From Cerrena zonata (lineage: Eukaryota > Basidiomycota > Agaricomycetes > Polyporales > Cerrenaceae): a stretch of DNA of 64,000 nucleotides. Position 1 is the first letter of the stretch, and each line of letters begins with the position of its first letter. Made by a program: the position numbers and the translations under genes. The notes under the pieces were generated by a model. That model made no database searches. It had not been told where the DNA came from and worked only from the letters and a program-made list of their open reading frames with translations. Shown in pieces: positions 9,550 through 19,294 of this stretch. The stretch is taken from NCBI GenBank assembly GCA_038087015.1, contig JASBNA010000015.1, positions 186,001 to 250,000 of the forward strand, read 5' to 3'.

Positions 9550-10669
9550 CTGCAATTCTATCAATTGTTCAATGGTTGGGTGTGAATATAACTTGAAAGC
9601 ACAAAAATATGTATCTGTATATATATATATATCGATATCAAAACTGTATGTATACAAGATTGTTTATGTTTTTTTTTTTTGTAAAGAACTTTTTTTTTTT
9701 TGTAAAGCTTTTTCTTTTTTGTTTTGATTTGTTTTTCTCCTGTGGAGTTTTCCTGGAATGTTTGGGTCTTTTTATTTGAAAAAAGAAGAAGAAGAAGAAA
9801 ATGAAAAAGTTTTGGGTGTTTTTAGGAAATTCTTGTAATTTAAATGAAAATATAAATAATAAATGGGTAAATAATGGGGGTGGCTAATTGGCGTTTTACT
9901 CGGTTGTTCTTTTAGTTGTTTATTAATGTATATCGAAAAAAAACAGAAAGCCCTTTTGTGCATTAGATTTAACATCAAAAGCACAACAAAGCCATCTCTC
10001 AACGTTTTGTAAGTGGTGGTACCCACCCACCAGTTCAGCATGCCCTACAAGTGCTAGCACTGTCTCCCGTGCAAGCTTCTACGCTTTCTGTTGGCCATTA
10101 GGTCTGGGTTGAGCTGTTTACAAAATCACTTCATCTAGATGTTGTTTTGTCCTCGTCCTAAAAGGGTAACCAACTGGTTTACATCAATCAGTGGCCACCG
10201 GACCCGTGCACCAGGAGGATCGTTCCATCAACAAAAAGCTACTTCTAGTGGGAATCACGGCGTCTAATTTGCGAGGAGGATGTGATGGGTAACTTTTTTT
10301 TTTTTCGAAAACGATTAAAATCATAATAAACCCATCTGTGCACAATTAAACATATATAGTACGCATACCGGTTACTGATTTGGTGGAAAACAATAATACA
10401 ATTGTTTGTTTCGTTGCATTATTTTGATTTTGAACCTGAGCTGACTTGCTTTGATTAGATTCTAGTTCTGTTGGAAAACCCTGTGATTAGCTTTTGGTTT
10501 CTCTATCATACTGCCTTCTTACTTGGTCATTTAACTAGCGCCCCTGTTTTCTCTTTTATACTGTATTAACCGCCCTTTTTTACAACTAGCTTTCAATCCA
10601 ACTCTCAATACTAAACCAATATTATCTACAATACATTATACAATACATCCCATGTCCATATAGCACATA
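9550..10669. promoter_or_regulatory. divergent intergenic region upstream of MIP1
   Basis: T-rich tracts lie at 9670-9730. A GC-rich block at about 10040-10270 includes CCCGTGCACCAGGA at 10203-10216, a motif found again upstream of ARC15 and in shorter form upstream of POM33. No gene is seen. Confidence 0.5.
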
Positions 10670-13600
10670 ATGATTACTAGATCACGAATACTGCTGGCGC
10701 TGCTATCGAGTCGCTTGGCTAAACGTCTAGCATCGACCTCAGAAGCTCCTCGCGTTAATCAAGTAGGTATTCAGTACTTATCCAATGATCTACACAGAAA
10801 AGTTTTCCCAACCGTCCCCTTGGATAAATACAAATCTCCTCCCCACCATTCCTTGGTAGAATTACTGAAATCTCATCTAGATCACCATGGCTTACTAGGT
10901 AAGAAAACCGCCATATCCAATCCAATCAAAATAGATCACTTCCCTGATTTAGTTGGCAATAAATCAGTAAGCGAACATTTCCATAAAATAGGCTCCAAGG
11001 ATGCTCAACCATATTTGTCAATGGCAGAAAACTTTTTGTCAAATCAAATACCGTCTAAACCTGACCCAAAAGATTGGGTGTTTCAACTGGGCTGGACTCG
11101 TTATGAACCTGGTAAGAAACCTCAACATGTTCCTTATCCTTTAGAAGATGAATTGGTTTTCGATGTTGAAACTTTATATAAACAAACCCATTATTCTTGT
11201 TTAGCTACTGCAGTATCTTCAAAAGCTTGGTATGGTTGGGTTTCCCCATTTCTTATAAATCATAAAAAGGATTCAAAATTTAATGATCATCAATTCTTGA
11301 TACCTTTCGATACTAAGAATCGTCCAAAATTACTAATAGGCTATAACGTTAGTTACGATAGAGCCAGAATCTTGGAAGAATACAGCATCAAACAATCAAA
11401 AGCTTTTTTCCTTGATGCAATGTCTCTTCATATAGCAATTAGTGGTATATGTTCCCAACAAAGACCCATCTGGCAAAAGCATAAAAAAAATCAAGAAAAA
11501 TTACAAGAAGAAACTGAAAATGATGAATTCGATAATTCTGCTAAAAATGATGACGACCTTTATTCTCAGTTTTCTGCTCAAGATTTGGCCAATGAATTGT
11601 TAGACGATCCTTGGTTAAATAAAGGATCCCCAAACTCTTTAGCTAACGTTGCTGATTTCCATTGTGGTATTAAAATGGATAAGAAAGTTCGTGATGAATT
11701 TGCTACTCTTGATCCAATGGATATTATCAATAACTTCAATAATTTAATGGACTATTGTGCAAAAGATGTTGACTCGACTTTTTCTGTCACGGCTAAGCTT
11801 TTCCCTGAATTTAGAACCAAAGTCCCTCATCCAGTTTCTTTTGCTGCTTTAAGACATATGGGTAGTTTAATGTTACCAACTACTAAAAACTGGAATAAGT
11901 ATATCGAGACAGCAGAGAATTTATATCAAGAAAATAGATCGGGAGTGACAAATATTCTAGAAGAAAGAGTAAATGAATTAGTCAAATTTATAATAGATAA
12001 AGATGAGTCCTTGAAGCCTGATCTTGAAAATGACCCTTGGTATAAACAATTAGATTGGTCTATTAAGGAACCTCGTTTGAAAAAAAACGGTGAACCTTTC
12101 GCTAAACAAGCGTTTATGACTGGGTTTCCAGAATGGTATAGAGATCTTTTCAAAAGTCTGACGACTAGTGAAGATGGCTCCAAAACTAGAGAAATGAAAA
12201 TTAGTTTAAGAACAAGAATCACTCCATTATTGTTAAAACTTAAATGGGAAGGTTACCCCTTGGTTTGGACCGATTCATGCGGCTGGTGTTTTAAAGTTCC
12301 AATAATTGATGATTTACTTGAAGATTTAAAATCAAAAAATTATATTGAAGCCAAATTAGATGATGGTGACTTTGAAAAATTGCACGAAGATTTATTCACT
12401 CCCGGCAATTACCAAACTTTATTTAGAGTTCCATCACCCGATGGTCCAACTAAAAGATGTGTATCAATTATGTCAAAATCTTATTTATCATTTTTTGAAA
12501 AAGAGATTCTTACTTCAGAGTTCGATTATGCTAAGAATATTTTGAAATTGAACTCAAATGCATCATACTGGATGGGTAATAGATCACGCATAATGGACCA
12601 ATTTGTTATATTTGCTGATTCAAAAGGAGAAAAGAATAAATTTTTTGATACAAAGAAAGAAATTAAAGAGCATTCAAATTTAGGTATTATCTTACCCAAA
12701 TTATGTACTATGGGAACCATAACTCGAAGAGCCACCGAAAATACTTGGTTAACTGCTTCAAACAGTAAGAAGAGTAGAATCGGATCTGAATTAAAGGCCA
12801 TGATTGAAGCACCCAAAGGATATGTATTTGTTGGTGCTGATGTTGATTCAGAAGAATTATGGATTGCATCACTAGTTGGAGATTCAATATTTGGAATACA
12901 CGGAGGTTCAGCACTAGGATGGATGACATTAGAAGGTGACAAAAATGAGAAAACCGATTTACATTCGAAAACTGCAGAACTTTTAGGAATTCTGAGAGGA
13001 GATGCAAAAATTTTCAATTATGGTAGAATTTATGGAGCCGGAGTAAAATTTGCAACCAGATTATTAAAACAATGTAATCCACAGCTAAGCGATGATGAAG
13101 CATCAAAATTAGCTAAGAATTTATATGTTAAAACGAAGGGAGATTTAAGCAGCTCCAAATTTTTAGAAAGAAAATTATATCATGGAGGTACTGAATCCAT
13201 TATGTTTAATATGTTAGAATCCATTGCATATCAAGAGGAGCCGAGAACTCCAGTTTTAGGAGCATCAATAACTGATGCATTAGCAATGGGGAATTTAAAT
13301 AAAAACAATTATTTAACGTCTAGAATTAATTGGGCCATTCAGAGTAGTGGAGTTGATTATTTACATTTATTGATTGTATCGATGAATTATTTGATTGACA
13401 AATATAAAATGAATGCCCGATTGATAATAACTGTTCATGATGAATTGAGATATATGTGTGAGGAGAAGGATCGATATAAGGTTAGTTTATTATTACAAAT
13501 TAGTAATTTATGGACTAGAGCAATGTTTTGTGAACAATTAGGTATTAGTGAAGTTCCACAATCGTGTGCATTTTTCTCCGAAGTTGATATTGATAAGGTA

Positions 13601-14563
13601 TTAAGAAAAGAGGTTGGGTTAGATTGTATAACACCCTCACATCCCGATGCGATACCACCTGGAGAATCACTCGATATTAAGAAATTATTAGAAGTATTGA
13701 AAAATAATAAAGAAGAAGATTTTTTATTGAATGGAATGAATAAAAAATTGAGTGGTATCCGATATAAACCAGGTACTAAAGAGGTTGAAAAATTAAATAC
13801 TGAGAAGAACATAAATTTAAGAACATTACAAACCAAGATCCAATTATCGATCGATAAGAATGCATGGAGGCAGGATATGAATGAATATATCCAAATGAAA
13901 AAACGGTTAATTATGAATGGAGAAGTCAAAGATGAAGAATTTGCTCAAAAATTAAGGATTGATACTAAAAACATTAAGGTTAAAAGGATTAAAAAGCTGA
14001 CCCCAGAAGTCAATTTAGGTATTGATGGTGACAAGTTATTGAAAGAAGAAATAGGTGAGCAAGCCAAATTGAATACTGTGTTAAAGGCCAGGAATCAATT
14101 AAGGTTGAAACCACAGACGAAGGTTGCAAAGACAACCGAGCTGTCAAACATGTCAAAGATGAAACCAAAAATTGCCCCCAAGGCAAAGCTGATAATCAAG
14201 CTGACTACAATGAAACAAGTTAAGCCAGAAGTTGAGCCACTTGTACCAATATCCACCGGGAAACTGACGGGCCAACCGCCTTCAGTGTCGGGGACAAGAA
14301 TGAATGCCACCAGCAAAGTGTTTAGAGGATCGACTCGATACAAGGCGACCAGTTCGAAATCCAAAGAAACCACAATGTACTCGAGTCGAGCGAACAGTCA
14401 TGCCGCCAAAGAAGGATGGAAATCAAGCAGGTATCGACCGAGAATGATGTTTGATAATATGATTGACCGACGACCTTCCAATCAATTCATGAACTACCGG
14501 AATAATTATTCCAGTACTACTAAAAATACTTATTCTAATACTAATAAAAAAGACGTTAAATAA
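10670..14563 (+). CDS. MIP1: mitochondrial DNA polymerase gamma
   Basis: This family-A polymerase replicates mitochondrial DNA. The basic N-terminus (MITRSRILLALLSSRLAKRL) is a mitochondrial presequence. Exonuclease motifs follow: Exo I VFDVETLYK (about residue 163), Exo II YNVSYDRARILEEY, Exo III YCAKDVDST. Polymerase motif A is DVDSEELWIA (about 722), motif B RGDAKIFNYGRIYGAG (about 776) and motif C VHDELRYM (about 921). A roughly 300-residue basic tail after the polymerase domain matches the fungal C-terminal extension and is longer than average: 1297 residues against about 1250 in S. cerevisiae. The CTG codon at 12992-12994, just before the motif-B arginine, sits where the family has Ser. 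The frame is intact over 3.9 kb. Confidence 0.98.
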   Translation: MITRSRILLALLSSRLAKRLASTSEAPRVNQVGIQYLSNDLHRKVFPTVPLDKYKSPPHHSLVELLKSHLDHHGLLGKKTAISNPIKIDHFPDLVGNKSVSEHFHKIGSKDAQPYLSMAENFLSNQIPSKPDPKDWVFQLGWTRYEPGKKPQHVPYPLEDELVFDVETLYKQTHYSCLATAVSSKAWYGWVSPFLINHKKDSKFNDHQFLIPFDTKNRPKLLIGYNVSYDRARILEEYSIKQSKAFFLDAMSLHIAISGICSQQRPIWQKHKKNQEKLQEETENDEFDNSAKNDDDLYSQFSAQDLANELLDDPWLNKGSPNSLANVADFHCGIKMDKKVRDEFATLDPMDIINNFNNLMDYCAKDVDSTFSVTAKLFPEFRTKVPHPVSFAALRHMGSLMLPTTKNWNKYIETAENLYQENRSGVTNILEERVNELVKFIIDKDESLKPDLENDPWYKQLDWSIKEPRLKKNGEPFAKQAFMTGFPEWYRDLFKSLTTSEDGSKTREMKISLRTRITPLLLKLKWEGYPLVWTDSCGWCFKVPIIDDLLEDLKSKNYIEAKLDDGDFEKLHEDLFTPGNYQTLFRVPSPDGPTKRCVSIMSKSYLSFFEKEILTSEFDYAKNILKLNSNASYWMGNRSRIMDQFVIFADSKGEKNKFFDTKKEIKEHSNLGIILPKLCTMGTITRRATENTWLTASNSKKSRIGSELKAMIEAPKGYVFVGADVDSEELWIASLVGDSIFGIHGGSALGWMTLEGDKNEKTDLHSKTAELLGILRGDAKIFNYGRIYGAGVKFATRLLKQCNPQLSDDEASKLAKNLYVKTKGDLSSSKFLERKLYHGGTESIMFNMLESIAYQEEPRTPVLGASITDALAMGNLNKNNYLTSRINWAIQSSGVDYLHLLIVSMNYLIDKYKMNARLIITVHDELRYMCEEKDRYKVSLLLQISNLWTRAMFCEQLGISEVPQSCAFFSEVDIDKVLRKEVGLDCITPSHPDAIPPGESLDIKKLLEVLKNNKEEDFLLNGMNKKLSGIRYKPGTKEVEKLNTEKNINLRTLQTKIQLSIDKNAWRQDMNEYIQMKKRLIMNGEVKDEEFAQKLRIDTKNIKVKRIKKLTPEVNLGIDGDKLLKEEIGEQAKLNTVLKARNQLRLKPQTKVAKTTELSNMSKMKPKIAPKAKLIIKLTTMKQVKPEVEPLVPISTGKLTGQPPSVSGTRMNATSKVFRGSTRYKATSSKSKETTMYSSRANSHAAKEGWKSSRYRPRMMFDNMIDRRPSNQFMNYRNNYSSTTKNTYSNTNKKDVK

Positions 14564-15893
14564 TTGATGGCCAAACATCATTAAGCAAATTAAAATTGAG
14601 AGGATACTAGATAAGGAGAATAATTGATTATTATAATTGATGCATCATTCCTAATAATTGATGCCATAGTTATTAAAGATCATTAATAGAGAAGCTCCTG
14701 GAAAAGACCGAGAATCCTTTCAGTTGTGATAACGAATTTATGAAGGTGTATAATTAAATGTAACAATATTGAATTAAGATTCTTGTAGAACAATCGGTTC
14801 TCCGAGAGGGAAACCAGAAGAGAACGCCGGAGACATGTCAAAAAAGATGAAAGAAAAAAAAAAAAAAAAAAAAAAAAAAAGAGACCCCAATGCAGGAGTA
14901 AACCCGAAATACACATACAAAATACCTCAAATACCCAGATTAAAATAGAACAACGAAAGCCCATTAGAATAACCAACCAAGGAATCCAATTGATTACACG
15001 AGATAGCAATCATAAAATGTCTAATTGAAAGAAGTTAGAATAGTGGGAAAAGGATCTGTAGATGAAATAGACGATACCAGGTAGAGTACTCAATGAGGTA
15101 TTCCAGTTACCCCATTGGGAAGCCAGCGAGAAGATGCACTGGTTTTGTTGCATGAACTACCAGAAATTCATTTAAACAAAACTAAGACAAGTAAACATTT
15201 ACCAGTGATGAGTATAAGTATTCAGTAAATAAACTGTTACAATTAGCCAGGAGATAGCTGGGTGGCAGAGGGTTTTTATTCGGCAACTGGCAAAAAACGC
15301 CAGTAGAGACACGACCCCACCCTCCCCCAACGACCAACGACCTACGACCGACTCCCCGGTGGCCGGTATGCCTAACCGATTGAGCCGTTCATGAGACCTG
15401 GGAAATGCAATAACTTAGTAAATTAGTACAGGTACCGTTCGACGTGGACAGTAGGTCAACCGCAGGCCAACCGGAGGCCAACCGGAGGCCAACCGTAGGT
15501 CCATAGTAGAAGGGCAGGCTGGCCAGGTACACAGGTACCGTCCAAGTATTAGTAGAGTGCTCATACTACCCCGGAATATTCAGAGTATTCATAAAATCCC
15601 TCCCCGTTAACCAGACTAAATCCGAGGGCTTTTTAACTAATTTCCACCTCCCGGATATTCCTTTAACAAAAATACGGTCGTGCGCGGTTCAGCGAGCTTG
15701 ATGTTTGTTTTATCGCTCAATCAAATAAAAGTTTTTTTTTTTTCTTTCTGCTGCTGCTAAACATTCTTATATTAACCAATTTCCAAAAATTTAAAGAGCT
15801 AAAGTTTTTCAATCTCTCTTCTTCTTTTTTTGAAACTTTTTTTTTTCCCTTTTTCTTAAGTCTCTTTTGACCAATTCATATCAATAATCAATA
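14564..15893. other. 1.3-kb intergenic region with homopolymer and GC-rich repeats
   Basis: A long A-run of about 28 bases lies at about 14853-14880. A GC-rich block at 15290-15560 holds a 12-bp tandem repeat (listed separately). T-tracts at 15720-15860 lie just before the microprotein start and look like its promoter. Confidence 0.55.
15451..15503. repeat. 12-bp tandem repeat, about four copies
   Basis: The unit GGCCAACCGGAG is repeated with small changes (ending AGGTCAACCGC, then AGGCCAACCGG twice, then AGGCCAACCGT). It is GC-rich in an AT-rich genome and lies about 400 bp upstream of the microprotein gene. Confidence 0.85.
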
Positions 15894-16010
15894 ATGTTGC
15901 CACCAGGTGTTATCTTAGTTTTCGTCTTAGTCTTTTTAGCTTTCGTTGCAATTACTTCCATTACCGTTAGTAAAAAATTGAAAGCTAGAAAATCTCAACA
16001 AAGATATTAA
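15894..16010 (+). CDS. 38-residue membrane microprotein
   Basis: The ORF reads MLPPGVILVFVLVFLAFV then AITSITVSKKLKARKSQQRY and stops with TAA. It has a single hydrophobic helix at about residues 5-25 and a short basic tail, so it is probably tail-exposed to the cytosol. Codon choice is strongly biased (GTT, TTA, GTC, AGA, AAA), like that of highly expressed genes in this window. The ATG sits after ATCAATA, with pyrimidine-rich promoter tracts upstream. I do not recognise the family; small ER or V-ATPase subunits have similar architecture. It is too short for usual gene-calling cut-offs. Confidence 0.7.
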   Translation: MLPPGVILVFVLVFLAFVAITSITVSKKLKARKSQQRY

Positions 16011-16846
16011 GGAACTCATTATTATTGATATTGGTTATTGAGATGGATTCTGGTTATAATTGAATGCTGCTTTACGGAGAATCTCGCTATTTGATATTTC
16101 TTTACTTGCTAAAGAACCAACTTTATTGGGTTGTATGATATTTTTTACTGCTGGGATTTCAAATTTAAAGTATCCATTGAAGGTTATAATTGGGTGTTTA
16201 ATTTTGATTAGCTAATGTCGGTTAGTGTTCCTTTTTGTTCTTTTTGATTTTTTTTGACTTTAACTATTTTTTTTTTTTTTCAATATGCTATAATACGAAC
16301 CTTTTTTTTTTCTTTCGACTGTTTTTTCATAACTTCCCAAGGGAAGTTATTTTTCTGTCTATTTGAATATTGATCTATTACACCTCCTTGACCTTAAATT
16401 GACGGGAATCAATTTATTTTGTCTTATATTTACCTTGGCTGGAAGTATCCACATCAAGTCAAACATGCCGGGAATCATGTTTGGTTTGAAGTACCCTTTT
16501 TTTCTTATTTCGAAAGACCTTATTGTGTGGGAACTCTAAGGTTTTTTGTTTGGAAACAAGAAAAAAAATTGGTTATTTCTAGTCTTTTATACAAAGGGAG
16601 TTTCTTACGTTGTTAATCAAGTGTCTACATATTAATTTAATTAATACTCTTCTATCATTATTATTATTATATACCTTTTTTTATTTACTGTTTTAATATT
16701 AATAAAATCCTATTGCCAATTTGTCGTATAACTAAACCTTTGGAACTGAGCGATTTTTTCGGTAATTAAATTGACAAAAAGAAAAAATTTTTAAATTTTT
16801 TTTTGACGTTTACGTCATAAGCCGTGGGGTGTACGGGTGACAAGTT
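16011..16846. other. intergenic space with a Rap1-like site
   Basis: AT-rich sequence with T-runs. GGTGTACGGGTG at 16827-16838 is the reverse complement of CACCCGTACACC, very close to the yeast Rap1 consensus. No gene is seen. Confidence 0.5.
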
Positions 16847-18607
16847 CTATACGTCTATGCTCTTTAGGTCTTCATCGTGTTCTTCTAAGAATAGACTCTG
16901 GATAAACCCACCTAGCGCCACCATCGAGATGAAGATCCAGGGGAAGCCTCCCAACTTCAACTTATCGAGAACGGCCATCAATTTCCCAAATAAGATTGGG
17001 GAGATGAATCTCAGAAATGACGTTGCACTTAAATTGGTTGAATTAACCAAACTTCTATACTTGATTGGTGCTGCCCGATGGATTAACATCATGATTTGCG
17101 GGAACGCGGTTCCTTGCGCCAAGCTGCCAAAGGCTCCATTGAAATAGAATAGGTTTCTATTGAAATTATCTGAAAATCGTGAATTATATCCGTTGGTGGT
17201 GAAAATTAAAAATGCAACGTTTAAATAAACTATTGGGAAAATCATCGTCAGAAGTCTTAGTCCAATAATGGTTCTAACGTGATGGTCTAATATTGGGAAT
17301 ACAAACATGTTGACCAAGATTCCGCAAAATCCATTAACTGAAAGTAATTTCCCAATCTCTTGTGAATTCCATCCAAACCCACCAGTTATTCTAAATGGGA
17401 ATTTCAACTCTTGTGGTAAATAATCTCCAGCTAAAAAAATTGGCAAAAATTCAGTATAAATTAATAAATGAAATCCAAGGACAAAATTGGCTGTAATGGT
17501 CTTCAAAACCACTGGAGTGAAAATTTCTCGATTGAAAAAAGACTTTAGTACTGATTCATGAACGGTGCTGGTCATGGAGATTTGTGACTTGGTGGACTGT
17601 GCTGATTTAGAATATCTTCTGATAATGGCTGATGAATATCTACGACTCATGAGTGGATTGGACTCAATCGAATCATCATCTTCATCTCTTATGGCGTCTT
17701 CATCGTAATTGTCAATTGACTCATCATTAACCAAAGCCGGAGTTTCGTCAATCAATGGCGTAGTCTCATCATCAATCAATGGCGTCTCATTATCTGGAGT
17801 CTCGTCAACCATGGTGGAAGATGTGATTGCACTGCTCATTTTCTTAGGCTTCTTGAGTTCCCATGGCCTGATAGGTATCTTATAACCTAGCTTGGATCGA
17901 ATATAATCACCTAGTTCCAATCCAATATCTCTTCTATATTTGGCTTTATAATGTGTTTCTTCTAAAAATAATATTCCAAATATTAAACTGCAAAATAAAA
18001 ACATCGATACCACTATACTAGATAATGCATAAGGAAATTTGTTCATGAATTTATCCACAAGTTTGAAAGTCAGCGTAGTAACTTTTGGATTTTCAACTTT
18101 AGTGAAATACGCTCCAATTAATGGTCCTAACACTGAACCTAGGTTCCATAATAATGGTAACGTGGAAAATGCTACACTTTGATGGCTTCTTTCGGTAGCA
18201 ATTTCTCCAATCATAACTCGAAGTGTTGAAATATTCCCATTTAATGCTCCGGCTAGACTTCTTGCGAAAAGAGCCATATAAAAATTGGTTGAAAAGGCAA
18301 ATATTAACATACTAATAGCAGTACCTGATAATCCAATCATTAAAACTGGTTTTCTTCCAATCTTATCACTTACTGTCCCCCAGTGAATACAACATAAAAA
18401 TTGAGTAAATGCAAATGACGCCGTTAAATATCCCGAATATTTAGAGATTGACTTATCGTCATCGGCAATCTTAAATGACTTAATTAAAAAATATATAAAT
18501 GGGAAGATTGAAGTAAACGTTAATGGCTCACTAAATCTTATGATTGACACAACAAACATTTGCCAAACTGGAAAGCCCTTCATGGCTTCCCTGAAACTTT
18601 GAGTCAT
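16847..18607 (-). CDS. MFS transporter, Ycr023c-type (copy 1)
   Basis: The 586-residue major facilitator has an N-terminal six-helix half with the signature GTVSDKIGRKPVLMIGLSGT and the antiporter-like segment LLWNLGSVLGPLIGAYF. A large acidic central loop (about residues 255-345, ending SRRYSSAIIRRYS) follows, then a second half with NFVLGFHLLIYTEFLPIFL. S. cerevisiae Ycr023c, a vacuolar-membrane MFS protein of unknown substrate, has this layout, as do plant ZIF-type transporters. The next gene upstream is a paralog on the same strand. The substrate is not shown by sequence. Confidence 0.9.
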   Translation of the reverse strand: MTQSFREAMKGFPVWQMFVVSIIRFSEPLTFTSIFPFIYFLIKSFKIADDDKSISKYSGYLTASFAFTQFLCCIHWGTVSDKIGRKPVLMIGLSGTAISMLIFAFSTNFYMALFARSLAGALNGNISTLRVMIGEIATERSHQSVAFSTLPLLWNLGSVLGPLIGAYFTKVENPKVTTLTFKLVDKFMNKFPYALSSIVVSMFLFCSLIFGILFLEETHYKAKYRRDIGLELGDYIRSKLGYKIPIRPWELKKPKKMSSAITSSTMVDETPDNETPLIDDETTPLIDETPALVNDESIDNYDEDAIRDEDDDSIESNPLMSRRYSSAIIRRYSKSAQSTKSQISMTSTVHESVLKSFFNREIFTPVVLKTITANFVLGFHLLIYTEFLPIFLAGDYLPQELKFPFRITGGFGWNSQEIGKLLSVNGFCGILVNMFVFPILDHHVRTIIGLRLLTMIFPIVYLNVAFLIFTTNGYNSRFSDNFNRNLFYFNGAFGSLAQGTAFPQIMMLIHRAAPIKYRSLVNSTNLSATSFLRFISPILFGKLMAVLDKLKLGGFPWIFISMVALGGFIQSLFLEEHDEDLKSIDV

Positions 18608-19294
18608 ACTTGTAACAATGAATTGGTGATGACTTGCAAAGGGTCTATGAGTATCCTTTTGTTATCTTTTCGATCTAAGCGAGAATGGCCCAACAAAAAA
18701 TTATGAAAAACTCTTCGCTAGCTATAGCTTGATATATAGATATATATATAATATGTATGAATATCTAGGGTTCAGAACCTACTGAAGAAAGACAAATGAG
18801 AATAGTGAAAACGTTTGTAGTTCAAATTTCAGTCTTTCTTTAGCACCAACTGGTAGCTAATTGTTTCCTGGAAATTCCACGGGTTGACTAGATAAAGGGA
18901 AGTAAACAGAAAGAACAAAGTATTTGCCGACTCCAAACGATGAGTTGTAAAACTGCAAATACAAAATGTTGACTTGATGATTCTAACAGTGACCAGAAAA
19001 AAAAATTCAAACCTATTCCTTATCGGAGAAGCTATAAACAGGATGGGAATTATTGTTAGGACAAAGGAATGAACTCTGTAAAAGTAAAACTAATTCCTTT
19101 TATTCGTTCATCGATATAAGTTTATGAAATAATTATACCTTAATATATGAGAATGAATCATTTTTTCGGTAACCTGAAAAGGCGAAAAATTGCGGTAAAG
19201 GAACAAACTAAACTTACTAACATTACTATTTAATTTTACTTTATTGATGAGAATTGCGAAACAGGGTGCAAAATATCCACAGTTTCTAATGACA
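18608..19294. promoter_or_regulatory. spacer between the tandem MFS genes, promoter of copy 1
   Basis: TA-rich alternating tracts at about 18730-18757 could provide a TATA element for the minus-strand gene starting at 18607. No gene is seen. Confidence 0.5.

Noticed and set aside
9772..10041. Minus-strand ORF upstream of MIP1
   Set aside because: Low-complexity Phe/Ser-rich end and no family; lies in the promoter region.
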